DNA of 55,518 nucleotides from Ochrobactrum sp. Q0168. GTDB lineage: Bacteria > Pseudomonadota > Alphaproteobacteria > Rhizobiales > Rhizobiaceae. A program made the translations under genes and the position numbers. The notes beneath the pieces are model-generated. The model had not been told where the DNA came from. It did not search any database and saw only the letters and a list, made by a program, of their open reading frames with translations. The DNA is taken from the NCBI RefSeq assembly GCF_016427605.1, contig NZ_JAELXQ010000022.1, positions 1-55,518 on the forward strand. The letters are read 5' to 3'. This document shows, in pieces, positions 29,908 through 39,471 of this stretch (position 1 is the first letter of the stretch; each line of letters starts with the position of its first letter).

Positions 29908-29930
29908 AAAGCGGACTCGGGTCCGCTTTT
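29908..29930 (+). terminator. Terminator of the atp operon
   Basis: A perfect 9-bp stem (AAAGCGGAC / GTCCGCTTT) with loop TCGG is followed by TCTTTTTT. It lies 26 bp after the atpC stop. Confidence 0.88.
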
Positions 29931-30133
29931 CTTTTTTACTTTATTATTTGCGTATATTTTTCTTATTTAAAATTTATTCATGTTCTCGGTTATTTCGGCT
30001 TTTTAGTTCAGGCCTCGTGAAGTTCTTATTCTCGCACAACCTAACTCTAGAGGGTTTAAGCTTCACGCTTGCGTGAGTTTTGCGTGCGGCCATTGAAAAT
30101 GAACCGAGGGCCATTTATCCAGAAACACAATCG

Positions 30134-30145
30134 TTAGTTTACTAA
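30134..30145. promoter_or_regulatory. Candidate operator before the MarR gene
   Basis: TTAGT-TT-ACTAA is a 5-bp inverted repeat, 18 bp before the MarR start codon, overlapping an AT-rich likely -10 region. It is a plausible autoregulatory site, but short. Confidence 0.35.
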
Positions 30146-30163
30146 TATATAAAGGCATCGGAT

Positions 30164-30601
30164 ATGAGCACGACAGATCTCAGAGCAGAAATGATTGATG
30201 CCATGGCGAAGGTGAACCGCAGGCTTCGCACCGTATTTGACGCCAGGGTGAAAGAGCGGGGCCTGACATTGGCCCGCGCCCGCACGCTGCTGGCCCTGAT
30301 TGAACAGGAAGGTCTTTATCAAAAGGAACTGGCTGAAACGCTGGAGATCGAGAATGCGACCATGGTTCGCCTTCTGGATGGTCTGGAGCGCCAGTCCTTC
30401 ATAGAACGTCAGACAGTGGAGGGTGATCGCCGCGCCAAGCGCGTCGTGATGACCGAAGAGGGCAAGGTGCTGGCGGAGCAGGTGGAGAAACTCGCCGATG
30501 CCGTGCGCGAGGACCTGCTGGAAGGTGTCTCAGACGAAGAATTGAGCATTGCTCTGAACGTGCTGCGCAAAATGTCGGAATCGATGAACAAGACGCATTG
30601 A
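30164..30601 (+). CDS. MarR family transcriptional regulator
   Basis: This 145-residue winged-helix protein has the typical MarR layout: a dimerisation helix (MIDAMAKVNRRLRTVFDARV), a helix-turn-helix with YQKELAETLEIENATMVRLLDGLERQSFIERQ, and a wing with EGDRRAKRVVMTEEG (the helices are cited in parts). It lies after the atp terminator with an AT-rich upstream region of about 220 bp. No transporter or enzyme gene lies directly beside it in the same direction, so its targets may be distant. The ligand is unknown. Confidence 0.9.
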   Translation: MSTTDLRAEMIDAMAKVNRRLRTVFDARVKERGLTLARARTLLALIEQEGLYQKELAETLEIENATMVRLLDGLERQSFIERQTVEGDRRAKRVVMTEEGKVLAEQVEKLADAVREDLLEGVSDEELSIALNVLRKMSESMNKTH

Positions 30602-30852
30602 GCGCCAATCTCTTCGCACGACAATCAGCCGGGGCCCGCGCTCCGGCTTTTTCCTTTTCTCACGGCTTTGTGAAAACCTGCCCCAAAGCTGGTCGGCTTG
30701 CGCCATCTTTCGGTCGCCCGTACACCGTTCACTGCACCCACGATTTTGCGGGGGAGTAAGTATCGCGGAGGGCTATGCCTTCCAGCCACCACGAAGAGCG
30801 CTTGACGAGACCCTACGGTCCTGATGTGCTCCAACTGACGGGAGCGTCGGAA

Positions 30853-31065
30853 ATGCGTTATTCGTCTCAGACTCTTCTCGGTCTCATGGCCATTCTTTCC
30901 ATCGTCTCGGTGCAGGTGGGCGATATGCGCCACGGCACCCGCCATTCCTATGCGCTGGCGCTCAACGATGTGAATACGGATGACGGCATGGTTTTCGACA
31001 CCAACGCATCCGCTTCGTTCGACGTGGCGACGGAACGTTCGCGGAAAAATATTGTTCTGCGTTGA
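30853..31065 (+). CDS. Small hypothetical protein with signal-like N-terminus
   Basis: This 70-residue ORF begins MRYSSQTLLGLMAILSIVSV, a possible signal peptide or membrane anchor. It is followed by a polar, mildly acidic part (MRHGTRHSYALALNDVNTDD, then SASFDVATERSRKN). ATG at 30853 follows GGGAGCG. The frame stays open upstream to 30775, but that part has no signal character. I do not recognise any family. It is convergent with the GntR gene, whose stop lies 9 bp away. It may be a secreted peptide or may not be a gene at all. Confidence 0.4.
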   Translation: MRYSSQTLLGLMAILSIVSVQVGDMRHGTRHSYALALNDVNTDDGMVFDTNASASFDVATERSRKNIVLR

Positions 31066-31074
31066 GCCGTCAGG

Positions 31075-31770
31075 TCAGGGTGCAAGCGTGCGCAGATATT
31101 CCATCAGCTCACTTGCCGTATTGCTGGCGCGTTCCGGTTCTCGGGACACGATGGCTTCGATGAGCGCCGCATGGGCATTGGCGGAACCGGTAATGCTGGC
31201 CGATGGCCGCAAGCGGAACCAGAACCGACGGCTATGCGTCTGAAGCGGGGCCGCGAGACGGGTCGCATAAGGATTATTGGCCGCCGAGCCAAGCACGATG
31301 TCAAAGGCCTTGTCGGCATCAAGAAATGACTGCACATCCTCGTCCGGGATTGCCTGCCGCATGGCAGCCGCTGCCGCTTCCAGCCGTTGATAATCGCGTG
31401 GGCTGCCGAAGCGGGCGGCGTCGCGCGCCAATACACGTTCAACACCTTCGCGGGCGTCCAGCACCTTGGCAAAATCCTTCGGATCAATCGGCGCAATCGC
31501 AATGCCGGAGCGGGGGCGCACTTCCATCAACCCTTCCCAGGCAAGGCGCTGAATAGCTTCACGCAGTGGTGTGCGGCCCATGCCGGTCAGCTCGATCAAC
31601 GTTCGTTCGTTGACCACTACGCCCGGCTCGAGCTCAAGCGTCACAATCATGCGTTCCAGCGTGCGATAGGCCTGTTCGGCAAGACTCTCGCCGCTCAGAC
31701 TGTCAATAGCTGTTGCCTGTTTGCCGGTGGCGCTTCTGATTGACCGTTCGCGGAGGCTTGTCTGTGTCAT
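31075..31770 (-). CDS. GntR family regulator, FCD-domain (FadR subfamily)
   Basis: This 231-residue protein has an N-terminal GntR winged helix (LAEQAYRTLERMIVTLELEPG, then NERTLIELTGMGRTPLREAIQRLAWEGLMEV, cited in parts) and a C-terminal helical FCD domain with EGVERVLARDAARF and HAALIEAIVSREPE. FCD regulators usually bind small organic or amino acids. It is divergent from the FAD dehydrogenase and 4-hydroxyproline epimerase genes and is the obvious candidate to control them. ATG at 31770 is preferred over a TTG three codons upstream. Confidence 0.9.
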   Translation of the reverse strand: MTQTSLRERSIRSATGKQATAIDSLSGESLAEQAYRTLERMIVTLELEPGVVVNERTLIELTGMGRTPLREAIQRLAWEGLMEVRPRSGIAIAPIDPKDFAKVLDAREGVERVLARDAARFGSPRDYQRLEAAAAAMRQAIPDEDVQSFLDADKAFDIVLGSAANNPYATRLAAPLQTHSRRFWFRLRPSASITGSANAHAALIEAIVSREPERASNTASELMEYLRTLAP

Positions 31771-31819
31771 GTGGTTCAATGTCTTCTATGATGGCAATTG
31801 ACAGGAAACAATCTTACAA

Positions 31820-31836
31820 ATATATCTCTGATATAT
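31820..31836. promoter_or_regulatory. Candidate GntR operator
   Basis: ATATATC-TCT-GATATAT is a perfect 7-bp inverted repeat in the divergent gap between the GntR regulator and the dehydrogenase-epimerase operon, 50 bp before the GntR start codon. Symmetric AT-rich sites of this size are typical for FadR-type GntR dimers. Confidence 0.55.
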
Positions 31837-32007
31837 CAATATCGACCAAGGTGATAACCTGCGGCACCCGATCTTGCGTTAACCGGGTTTCGGCATAGTG
31901 TTATTCCAAAAATTTGTTAGACGGGCTGGCGCCCCGATTTAAAAGTCGCTCCAAGGCTCCATTGGTGATGAAGCCTTGATCTGAATCGGTGGGGAGCCGC
32001 AAAAAGC

Positions 32008-33285
32008 ATGAAATCTGATCCCAAAGAACAACTGAAAATGGGACAGCAGGATATTGTTATCATCGGTGGCGGCATCGTCGGTTCTGTGACGGCTGCACTG
32101 CTGGCGGAAGCCGGGCGCGATGTGCTGGTCATTGATCGCACCGGCATCTGCGAGGAAACGAGTTCTGGCAATGCTGCGGCGCTTGCTTTCTCCGAAATTC
32201 TGCCGCTGGCTTCCAAGGGTGTCATGCGCAAGGTGCCGGGCTGGCTGATGGACCCGCTGGGGCCTTTCTCCATTCGCCCGTCCTATTTCCCGAAAATGGT
32301 GCCGTGGCTCTATCAGTTCTGGCGCGCCAGCAGCGCTCATGCGCTGGAGAAAACCGCTGTCACGCAGGCCAATATCATGCGGCTTGCGGCAAGCGAAATG
32401 CTGGCGCTGATCGACCGCGCCGATTTGCGCGACCGTTTGCAGGAAAACGGCAATCTGGAACTTTATGAAAGCGAAGCCGAGCTGAATGCCGCTCTGCCGA
32501 GCTGGGATATTCGCGAGAAAGCCGGCATTGCGCATGAGCATGTGCATGGGGCAAGGCTGGCAGAATTGCAGCCGGGCCTCAGCCCGCGTATCGTGGCCGG
32601 AACCTTCGTGCCGGGCTGGAAAAATGTCAGTGATCCGAAACTGTTCGGCCAGGCTGTCTGGGCCTATGCGGAACGCCTCGGTGCCCGTTTCCTGAAGGCG
32701 AAAGTGACGAGCGCCCGCCCGGCGGATAGCGGCGCGCATGTGCGTCTTGAAGACGGCACGGAAATCAGCGCGAAGAACCTCATCATAATGACAGGTGCCT
32801 TCTCGCGCGAATTCGCCAAGGGGTTTGGCGATGCAGTGCCGCTCGATACCGAACGCGGTTACAACACCACTTTGCCGGTGGGCGCTTTCGACGTAAAGCG
32901 ACAACTCACTTTCCCCAGCCATGGTTTCGTCGTCACGCCCATGGCGACAGGATTGCGCGTTGGCGGCGCGGTTGAATTTGGTGGGCTCGATCTGCCGCCG
33001 AATTATGCGCGCTCCAAAGCCATGCTCACCAAGGCGTCCCGCTTCCTTCCCGGGCTCAAGACCGAGGGCGGACGCGAATGGATGGGCTATCGTCCTTCCA
33101 TTCCGGATTCGGTGCCGGTCATTGGCCGCGCCTCGTCGGGCGGAAATATTTTCTATGGCTTCGGCCATGGCCATCTCGGCCTCACGCAATCCGCAGCGAC
33201 CGGACGCTTGATCCGCGACCTGATCACCGGGGCGAAGCCTGCAATCGACATCGAACCATTCAAACCTCAACGTTTTCGGAACTGA
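32008..33285 (+). CDS. FAD-dependent D-amino acid dehydrogenase-like oxidoreductase (probable cis-4-hydroxy-D-proline dehydrogenase)
   Basis: This 425-residue DadA-type flavoprotein has the dinucleotide-binding motif DIVIIGGGIVGSVTAALLAE (about 15-34) and a matching C-terminal FAD segment with GYRPSIPDSVPVIGRASSGG and GHGHLGLTQSAATGRLI. DadA-like enzymes oxidise D-amino acids. The stop lies 5 bp before a 4-hydroxyproline 2-epimerase gene. In the known bacterial pathway the epimerase makes cis-4-hydroxy-D-proline and a flavoenzyme oxidises it, so that is the likely substrate here. ATG at 32008 has a GGGAG upstream; ATG at 32038 is an alternative that begins just before the FAD motif. Confidence 0.82.
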   Translation: MKSDPKEQLKMGQQDIVIIGGGIVGSVTAALLAEAGRDVLVIDRTGICEETSSGNAAALAFSEILPLASKGVMRKVPGWLMDPLGPFSIRPSYFPKMVPWLYQFWRASSAHALEKTAVTQANIMRLAASEMLALIDRADLRDRLQENGNLELYESEAELNAALPSWDIREKAGIAHEHVHGARLAELQPGLSPRIVAGTFVPGWKNVSDPKLFGQAVWAYAERLGARFLKAKVTSARPADSGAHVRLEDGTEISAKNLIIMTGAFSREFAKGFGDAVPLDTERGYNTTLPVGAFDVKRQLTFPSHGFVVTPMATGLRVGGAVEFGGLDLPPNYARSKAMLTKASRFLPGLKTEGGREWMGYRPSIPDSVPVIGRASSGGNIFYGFGHGHLGLTQSAATGRLIRDLITGAKPAIDIEPFKPQRFRN

Positions 33286-33290
33286 CCATC

Positions 33291-34316
33291 ATGGCAAGAC
33301 ATTCCTTTTTCTGTGTCGACGGACATACCTGCGGCAACCCTGTGCGCCTGGTGGCTGGCGGCGGTCCGAACCTCGAAGGTTCGACCATGATGGAGAAACG
33401 GGCGCATTTTCTGCGCGAGTTTGACTGGATCCGTACCGGCTTGATGTTCGAACCGCGCGGCCACGACATGATGTCTGGCTCGATCCTCTATCCGCCGACG
33501 CGCCCGGACTGCGATGTTGCGGTGCTGTTCATCGAGACCTCGGGTTGCCTGCCCATGTGCGGTCACGGCACTATAGGTACGGTGACCATGGCGATCGAGC
33601 AGGGCCTCGTGACACCGAAGACGCCGGGCAAGCTCAATCTCGACACGCCAGCAGGTCTCGTTGCCATCGAATATGAGCAGAACGGCCAATACGTAGAGCG
33701 CGTGCGCCTCACCAATGTTCCGGCTTTCCTTTATGCGGAAGGCTTGGAAGTGGAATGCCCTGATCTCGGCACGCTCAAGGTCGATGTAGCCTATGGCGGC
33801 AATTTCTACGCCATCGTCGAACCGCAGGATAATTACACCGATATGGCTGATTACAGCGCCCTGCAGCTGATCGCCTGGAGCCCGGTTTTGCGGCAGCGTC
33901 TCAACGAGAAATACAAGTTCCAGCATCCGCTGCTCGCTGATATCAATCGTCTGTCGCATATTCTATGGACCGGCAAACCGACTAAGCCGGAAGCTCATGC
34001 CCGCAACGCCGTCTTCTATGGCGACAAGGCTATCGACCGTTCGCCTTGCGGCACCGGCACTTCGGCGCGCATGGCGCAACTGGCCGCCAAGGGCAAGCTG
34101 AAGCCCGGCGACGAATTTGTGCATGAATCCATCATTGGTTCGCTGTTCCACGGTCGCGTCGAGCGCGCCGTGGAAGTCACAGGCCCTGCGACGGGACAGG
34201 ATACGGTCCTGCCGGGGATTATCCCGTCAATTGCGGGCTGGGCACGGATGACCGGTTATAATACCATCTTCATTGATGATCGGGATCCGTTTGCTCACGG
34301 CTTCACAGTTGCGTAA
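33291..34316 (+). CDS. prpA: 4-hydroxyproline 2-epimerase (PrpA; proline racemase family)
   Basis: This 341-residue enzyme has both catalytic cysteines of the proline racemase family: Cys90 in SGCLPMCGHGTIG and Cys253 in RSPCGTGTSARMAQLAA. The N-terminus is HSFFCVDGHTCGNPVRLV. It closely matches Brucella PrpA as I recall it. That protein was reported as a proline racemase and B-cell mitogen, and related enzymes were later assigned as 4-hydroxyproline 2-epimerases. The PrpA I remember has about 333 residues; here a segment near residue 300 (GPATGQDTVLPG) appears longer. The start ATG at 33291 is in an operon with the dehydrogenase. The enzyme likely converts trans-4-hydroxy-L-proline to the cis-D form. 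Confidence 0.92.
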   Translation: MARHSFFCVDGHTCGNPVRLVAGGGPNLEGSTMMEKRAHFLREFDWIRTGLMFEPRGHDMMSGSILYPPTRPDCDVAVLFIETSGCLPMCGHGTIGTVTMAIEQGLVTPKTPGKLNLDTPAGLVAIEYEQNGQYVERVRLTNVPAFLYAEGLEVECPDLGTLKVDVAYGGNFYAIVEPQDNYTDMADYSALQLIAWSPVLRQRLNEKYKFQHPLLADINRLSHILWTGKPTKPEAHARNAVFYGDKAIDRSPCGTGTSARMAQLAAKGKLKPGDEFVHESIIGSLFHGRVERAVEVTGPATGQDTVLPGIIPSIAGWARMTGYNTIFIDDRDPFAHGFTVA

Positions 34317-34608
34317 AACGGGTACGGTTGGTCAAAAGCGGCCGACCACCCAATTTCTTGCCTTTTGAGGCTTCGGGGAAAACATGGGATAAGGCGTCCG
34401 TTTCGGTAGAAAAGGACGCGAAAAGGGCGTTTAGTAGGGGACATAACTGGTTTGCGGAAGGATGAAGCAATTAGTCTTTTGTTTAAGACGAAAGGGGCTT
34501 GCATTCCCTGATGCAGCCGTTAGGTGTAATCGACCGGGAAAAAAATGAGGGTGCACGAAATAATGATGCGCCAATAAGATTCCGGCTTGTTAAATGGGTG
34601 GCTTTTCG

Positions 34609-35517
34609 ATGGAATATTTCCTCCAGCAGGTGATCAACGGGCTTGCGCTCGGTTCGATCTATGGCCTGATCGCCATCGGCTACACGATGGTCTATGGTAT
34701 CATCGGCATGATCAACTTTGCTCATGGCGATGTCTTTATGCTCGGTGCCTTTATGGCGCTGATCGTTTTTCTCATCATCACGACTTTCATCGGTGCGCTG
34801 CCGATCGCGCTGCTTCTGCTTCTGATGATGGTGGTCGCAATGCTCATGACGGGCTTGTGGAGCTGGACGATCGAGCGCGTGGCTTACCGGCCGCTGCGCG
34901 GTTCGTTCCGCCTTGCACCGCTGATTACGGCAATCGGCATGTCGATCGCTTTGTCCAACTTCGTCCAGGTGACGCAGGGTCCGCGCAACAAGCCGGTTCC
35001 ACAGCTCCTGAATGGTTCGTACAGCCTGTTTGGCACCAATGTCACGATTTCGCTCAAGCAGATCGTCGTCATCGTGGTAACGGCTGTGTTGCTGACGATC
35101 TTCTGGTACATCGTCAATCGCACATCGCTCGGTCGAGCACAGCGCGCCTGTGAGCAGGATCGCAAGATGGCCGCACTTCTCGGCATTAATGTCGACCGCG
35201 TGATTTCGCTGACCTTCGTGATGGGTGCCATGCTCGCAGCCGTTGCCGGTACGCTTTACCTGTCCTTCTACGGGGTAATCTCCTTCGCCGACGGGTTTAT
35301 CCCCGGCGTCAAGGCGTTCACTGCCGCGGTTCTGGGCGGTATCGGTTCGCTTCCGGGTGCGGTTGTCGGCGGTCTTTTGATCGGTCTGATTGAGGCGCTC
35401 TGGTCGGCTTATTTCTCGATTGACTACAAGGATGTCGCGGCGTTTTCGATCCTGGCCATCGTGCTGATCTTCATGCCGTCGGGTATTCTTGGCCGTCCTG
35501 AAGTCGAAAAGGTGTAA
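34609..35517 (+). CDS. livH: Branched-chain amino acid ABC transporter permease LivH
   Basis: This 302-residue inner-membrane permease has about eight hydrophobic helices. It begins [20 protein letters not shown] and continues with [20 protein letters not shown], the LivH signature. The cytoplasmic coupling region has [22 protein letters not shown]. The C-terminal half contains [23 protein letters not shown] at 34609 is preferred over 34594 because a GGTGG lies just before it. The 292 bp upstream, behind the epimerase gene, shows no clear terminator. The promoter of the liv operon probably lies here. Confidence 0.95.
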   Translation: MEYFLQQVINGLALGSIYGLIAIGYTMVYGIIGMINFAHGDVFMLGAFMALIVFLIITTFIGALPIALLLLLMMVVAMLMTGLWSWTIERVAYRPLRGSFRLAPLITAIGMSIALSNFVQVTQGPRNKPVPQLLNGSYSLFGTNVTISLKQIVVIVVTAVLLTIFWYIVNRTSLGRAQRACEQDRKMAALLGINVDRVISLTFVMGAMLAAVAGTLYLSFYGVISFADGFIPGVKAFTAAVLGGIGSLPGAVVGGLLIGLIEALWSAYFSIDYKDVAAFSILAIVLIFMPSGILGRPEVEKV

Positions 35518-35519
35518 TC

Positions 35520-36899
35520 ATGGCTGTACAGTCGAGTTCACGCCCGGATTCCCTTTTTGGCCGGGCCATTCGCGAAGGTATCATCGCCGGTCTTCTGGCG
35601 CTGGGCCTCTTCGTCCTGATCATCGGTTTCAAAACCGAGCAGAACATCAACAACGAGCTGGTGCTGGTACAGCGCTGGGGCGCTCTGGCGGTCATGGTGG
35701 CGCTGGCGGCAGTGGGACGCTTCCTGTTTGTCGCGTTTCTGCAGCCGCAGCTGGAGGCGCGCAAGCTCGCCAAGAGCAAGCGTACGGTGGACGCCTCAGA
35801 AGGCCAGTCGTTCTTCCGCACCCATTTCTCCAAGCTTGGCGTCGCCTTTCTCTTTGCCTATCCGATCCTGATCGTTCTGGCACTGGGCTGGCAGGGGTCG
35901 CTCAAATGGGTGGATAATTTTGGCGTCCAGATCCTCATCTATGTGATGCTGGCCTGGGGGCTCAACATCGTCGTCGGTCTCGCCGGTCTTCTCGATCTCG
36001 GCTATGTGGCCTTCTACGCTGTCGGCGCTTATTCCTACGCGATCCTGTCCAGCTATTTCGGCCTGTCGTTCTGGGTGCTGCTGCCCATTGCAGGCATTCT
36101 GGCTGCGACATGGGGCGTTGTTCTGGGTTTCCCGGTCTTACGTCTGCGCGGCGATTATCTCGCTATCGTGACGCTCGCTTTCGGTGAAATCATCCGCCTG
36201 GTGCTCATCAACTGGACCGATCTCACCAAGGGCACGTTCGGTATTTCGGGCATTGCCAAGGCAACCTTCTTCGGTCTGCCGTTCAAGGCGGGTCCGGATG
36301 GTTTTGCCGCCCATATGGGCCTGACCTTCTCGCCGGCGCATTACAAGTTCTTCCTCTATTACGTCATTTTGCTGCTGGCGCTTCTGACCGCGTGGGTCAC
36401 GATCCGTCTGCGCCGAATGCCGGTTGGCCGCGCATGGGAAGCGCTGCGTGAGGACGAAATCGCCTGCCGTTCGCTCGGCATCAACACCACGACCACCAAG
36501 CTCACGGCTTTTGCCACGGGCGCGATGTTCGGCGGTTTTGCAGGCTCGTTCTTCGCAGCACGCCAGGGCTTTGTGAGCCCGGAATCCTTCGTGTTCCTTG
36601 AATCCGCAGTTATCCTCGCCATCGTCGTTCTCGGCGGCATGGGATCGCTCGTCGGTATCGCCATCGCTGCGGTCGTCATGATCGGCGGCACGGAAATCCT
36701 GCGTGAAATGGGCTTCCTGAAGGCGATTTTCGGTCCCGACTTCACACCGGAACTCTATCGCATGCTCATCTTCGGCCTCGCTATGGTGGTCGTCATGGTC
36801 TGGAAACCGCGTGGCTTTGTCGGAAGCCGGGAACCAAGCGCGTTCCTGCATGCAAAGAAGATGGTGTCGGGTGCCTTTACCAAGGAAGGGCACGGCTGA
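35520..36899 (+). CDS. livM: Branched-chain amino acid ABC transporter permease LivM
   Basis: This 459-residue permease pairs with LivH. The N-terminal 110 residues add extra hydrophobic segments and a charged loop ([20 protein letters not shown]), as in the longer LivM proteins. The core has [58 protein letters not shown] and [15 protein letters not shown], the LivM signature. The gene starts 2 bp after livH, and the stop overlaps livG (TGATGG). Confidence 0.95.
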   Translation: MAVQSSSRPDSLFGRAIREGIIAGLLALGLFVLIIGFKTEQNINNELVLVQRWGALAVMVALAAVGRFLFVAFLQPQLEARKLAKSKRTVDASEGQSFFRTHFSKLGVAFLFAYPILIVLALGWQGSLKWVDNFGVQILIYVMLAWGLNIVVGLAGLLDLGYVAFYAVGAYSYAILSSYFGLSFWVLLPIAGILAATWGVVLGFPVLRLRGDYLAIVTLAFGEIIRLVLINWTDLTKGTFGISGIAKATFFGLPFKAGPDGFAAHMGLTFSPAHYKFFLYYVILLLALLTAWVTIRLRRMPVGRAWEALREDEIACRSLGINTTTTKLTAFATGAMFGGFAGSFFAARQGFVSPESFVFLESAVILAIVVLGGMGSLVGIAIAAVVMIGGTEILREMGFLKAIFGPDFTPELYRMLIFGLAMVVVMVWKPRGFVGSREPSAFLHAKKMVSGAFTKEGHG

Positions 36900-38217
36900 T
36901 GGCGGAGACAGCGACAATGTCTGACAATGTTCAAAAGAGCTTGGTTCAGAAAGACACCGTTCTTCAGGTTGAGCATCTGTCGATGCGCTTCGGTGGCCTC
37001 GTCGCCATCAACGATCTGAGCTTCGATGTGAAGCGTGGTGATATTACCGCGCTCATCGGCCCGAACGGTGCCGGTAAAACGACGGTCTTCAACTGCATCA
37101 CGGGCTTCTACAAGCCGACGGGCGGTATGTTGACCATGCATCGGAACACGGGAGACACTTTCCTTCTGGAACGTCTTCCGGATTTCCAGATTACCAAACA
37201 GGCCAAGGTGGCGCGTACGTTCCAGAATATTCGCCTGTTTTCAGGTCTGACCGTTTTGGAAAACCTGCTCGTCGCCCAGCACAACACGCTGATGCGCTCG
37301 TCGGGTTACACGATCCTCGGGCTCCTGGGTCTTCCGGGCTACAAGAAGGCAGCCAAGGAAGCCATTGAAAAGGCGCGTTACTGGCTGGACAAGATCAACC
37401 TCACTGCACGTGCGGATGATCCGGCTGGCGATCTGCCTTATGGCGATCAGCGCCGTCTGGAAATCGCCCGCGCCATGTGCACCGAGCCAGAAATTCTCTG
37501 TCTCGACGAACCGGCAGCAGGTCTCAATCCGCGCGAGTCGGCTGAGCTGAACAAGCTTTTGCTGGACATTCGCAAGGAAACGGGAACCTCGCTGCTGTTG
37601 ATCGAGCACGATATGTCGGTGGTGATGGAAATTTCCGACCACGTGATCGTGCTGGAATATGGCACCAAGATTTCTGACGGTACGCCGGAAGAAGTCCGCA
37701 ACGATCCGCGCGTCATTGCCGCTTATCTCGGCGTTGACGATGAGGAAATCGCCGAGCTGATCGATGAGGCCGACAAGCCCGGCACGGGCGATCCCGCCAA
37801 TTTCATCGCGGCGCAGCTTGCTGAAGAGGTGATCCAACAGGAAAAGGCTGCGGAAGTTGCCCGCCTTGCCGGTGGATTGGAAGCGCCGCGCGATGGCAAG
37901 GCCGACAATCTGACGCTTGTGAAGGGCATCGGTGCCGTCAACGAAAAGAAGCTGAACGAACACGGCATCTATCATTTCGATCAGATCGCCGCATGGTCCG
38001 AAGCCGATATCGCACAGGCCGAAACCTATCTGGAATTTGACGGCCGCATCGCCCGGGAAGATTGGGTGGGGCAGGCAAGGCAACTGGCCGCCGGACAGGT
38101 GACCGAATTCTCGAGCCGCGTCGAAGCCGGTGATGTTCCGACGAGCCACAAGACCGCTCCCGCAAAGGCGCCGCGCAGCCGTAAAGCTCCGGCCAAGCCG
38201 AAGAAGGGAGGCGAATG

Positions 38218-38218
<1 letters not shown>
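36899..38218 (+). CDS. livG: Branched-chain amino acid ABC transporter ATPase LivG with C-terminal helix-hairpin-helix extension
   Basis: This 439-residue protein far exceeds the usual LivG length of about 255. Residues 1-280 are a complete ABC ATPase with Walker A GPNGAGKT (54-61), QNIRLFSGLTVLENL, signature LPYGDQRRLEIARA (179-192) and Walker B ILCLDEPAAGLN. Residues about 281-335 are an acidic/helical linker. Residues 337-400 (LTLVKGIGAVNEKKLNEHGI, then YHFDQIAAWSEADIAQAE) form a helix-hairpin-helix-like domain of the type found attached to several rhizobial proteins. The last 30 residues are Lys/Pro/Ala-rich. ATG overlaps the livM stop and TGA overlaps the livF start. Confidence 0.93.
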
Positions 38219-38964
<746 letters not shown>

Positions 38965-38974
38965 GGAGAAAGTC

Positions 38975-39319
38975 ATGCAGGGTATTCTCTACGAAGAACC
39001 GTCTTTCTGGCTGTTTTTCCTCATCACATGCGCGCTGGGTGGCTGGGCCGCCTGGATGACGGGCCGCGCCTGCGCGCAGACCTGGCGCAGCCTGCCGCAG
39101 CTTCTGGTCTATCTGATCCCGCTGGGCGCGGCTGTGCGTTTCATCCACTTCGCACTGTTTGAGGGAACGTTGCTTTCGTTCCACTATTATCTGGTGGACA
39201 CGATCGTGCTGATGATCATCGGTTCGATCGGCTTTCAATTTACGCGCACCAAGCAAATGGTGCGGCAATATGGCTGGCTTTATGAAAAAGCTTCGCCGCT
39301 GAGCTGGAAAGCAAAATAA
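38975..39319 (+). CDS. Small membrane protein of the liv operon (DUF6867-like)
   Basis: This 114-residue protein has three hydrophobic helices: FWLFFLITCALGGWAAWMTG, LPQLLVYLIPLGAAVRFIHF and YYLVDTIVLMIIGSIGFQF. It ends with a charged cytoplasmic tail (TRTKQMVRQYGWLYEKASPL). It lies 10 bp after livF and before the livK genes, and ends at a strong terminator, so it is the last gene of the permease-ATPase transcript. To my knowledge such proteins accompany liv operons in Rhizobiales and have no known function. An accessory role in the transporter is a reasonable inference. Confidence 0.8.
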   Translation: MQGILYEEPSFWLFFLITCALGGWAAWMTGRACAQTWRSLPQLLVYLIPLGAAVRFIHFALFEGTLLSFHYYLVDTIVLMIIGSIGFQFTRTKQMVRQYGWLYEKASPLSWKAK

Positions 39320-39323
39320 TTCG

Positions 39324-39354
39324 AAGCTTCGCCGTCCGCGGCGAAGCTTTTTTT
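39324..39354 (+). terminator. Terminator after livHMGF and the small membrane protein
   Basis: A perfect 11-bp stem (AAGCTTCGCCG / CGGCGAAGCTT) with loop TCCG is followed by a T run. It ends the permease-ATPase transcript before livK. Confidence 0.9.
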
Positions 39355-39365
39355 AAAAGATCACG

Positions 39366-39394
39366 TTGACAGTATCATGATTCAGCGTAGATAT
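39366..39394 (+). promoter_or_regulatory. Sigma-70-type promoter of the first livK
   Basis: TTGACA at 39366-39371 and AGATAT at 39389-39394 are separated by 17 bp, directly after the terminator and about 78 bp before the livK start. An independent promoter would let binding protein be made in excess over the membrane complex. Confidence 0.5.
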
Positions 39395-39411
39395 TGCTGA
39401 GTATTCAGCAA
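39394..39411. promoter_or_regulatory. Inverted repeat just after the livK -10 element
   Basis: TTGCTGA-GTAT-TCAGCAA is a perfect 7-bp inverted repeat that begins at the last base of the -10 element. It spans the expected transcription start, so it could be an operator or a 5'-end hairpin. GCGATG-CTGAAA-CATCGC at 39421-39438 is a second hairpin in the leader. Confidence 0.5.
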
Positions 39412-39471
39412 GATAATAAGGCGATGCTGAAACATCGCTTCGGGGTAAATACAAGGATGGGAGTTCCAAAA

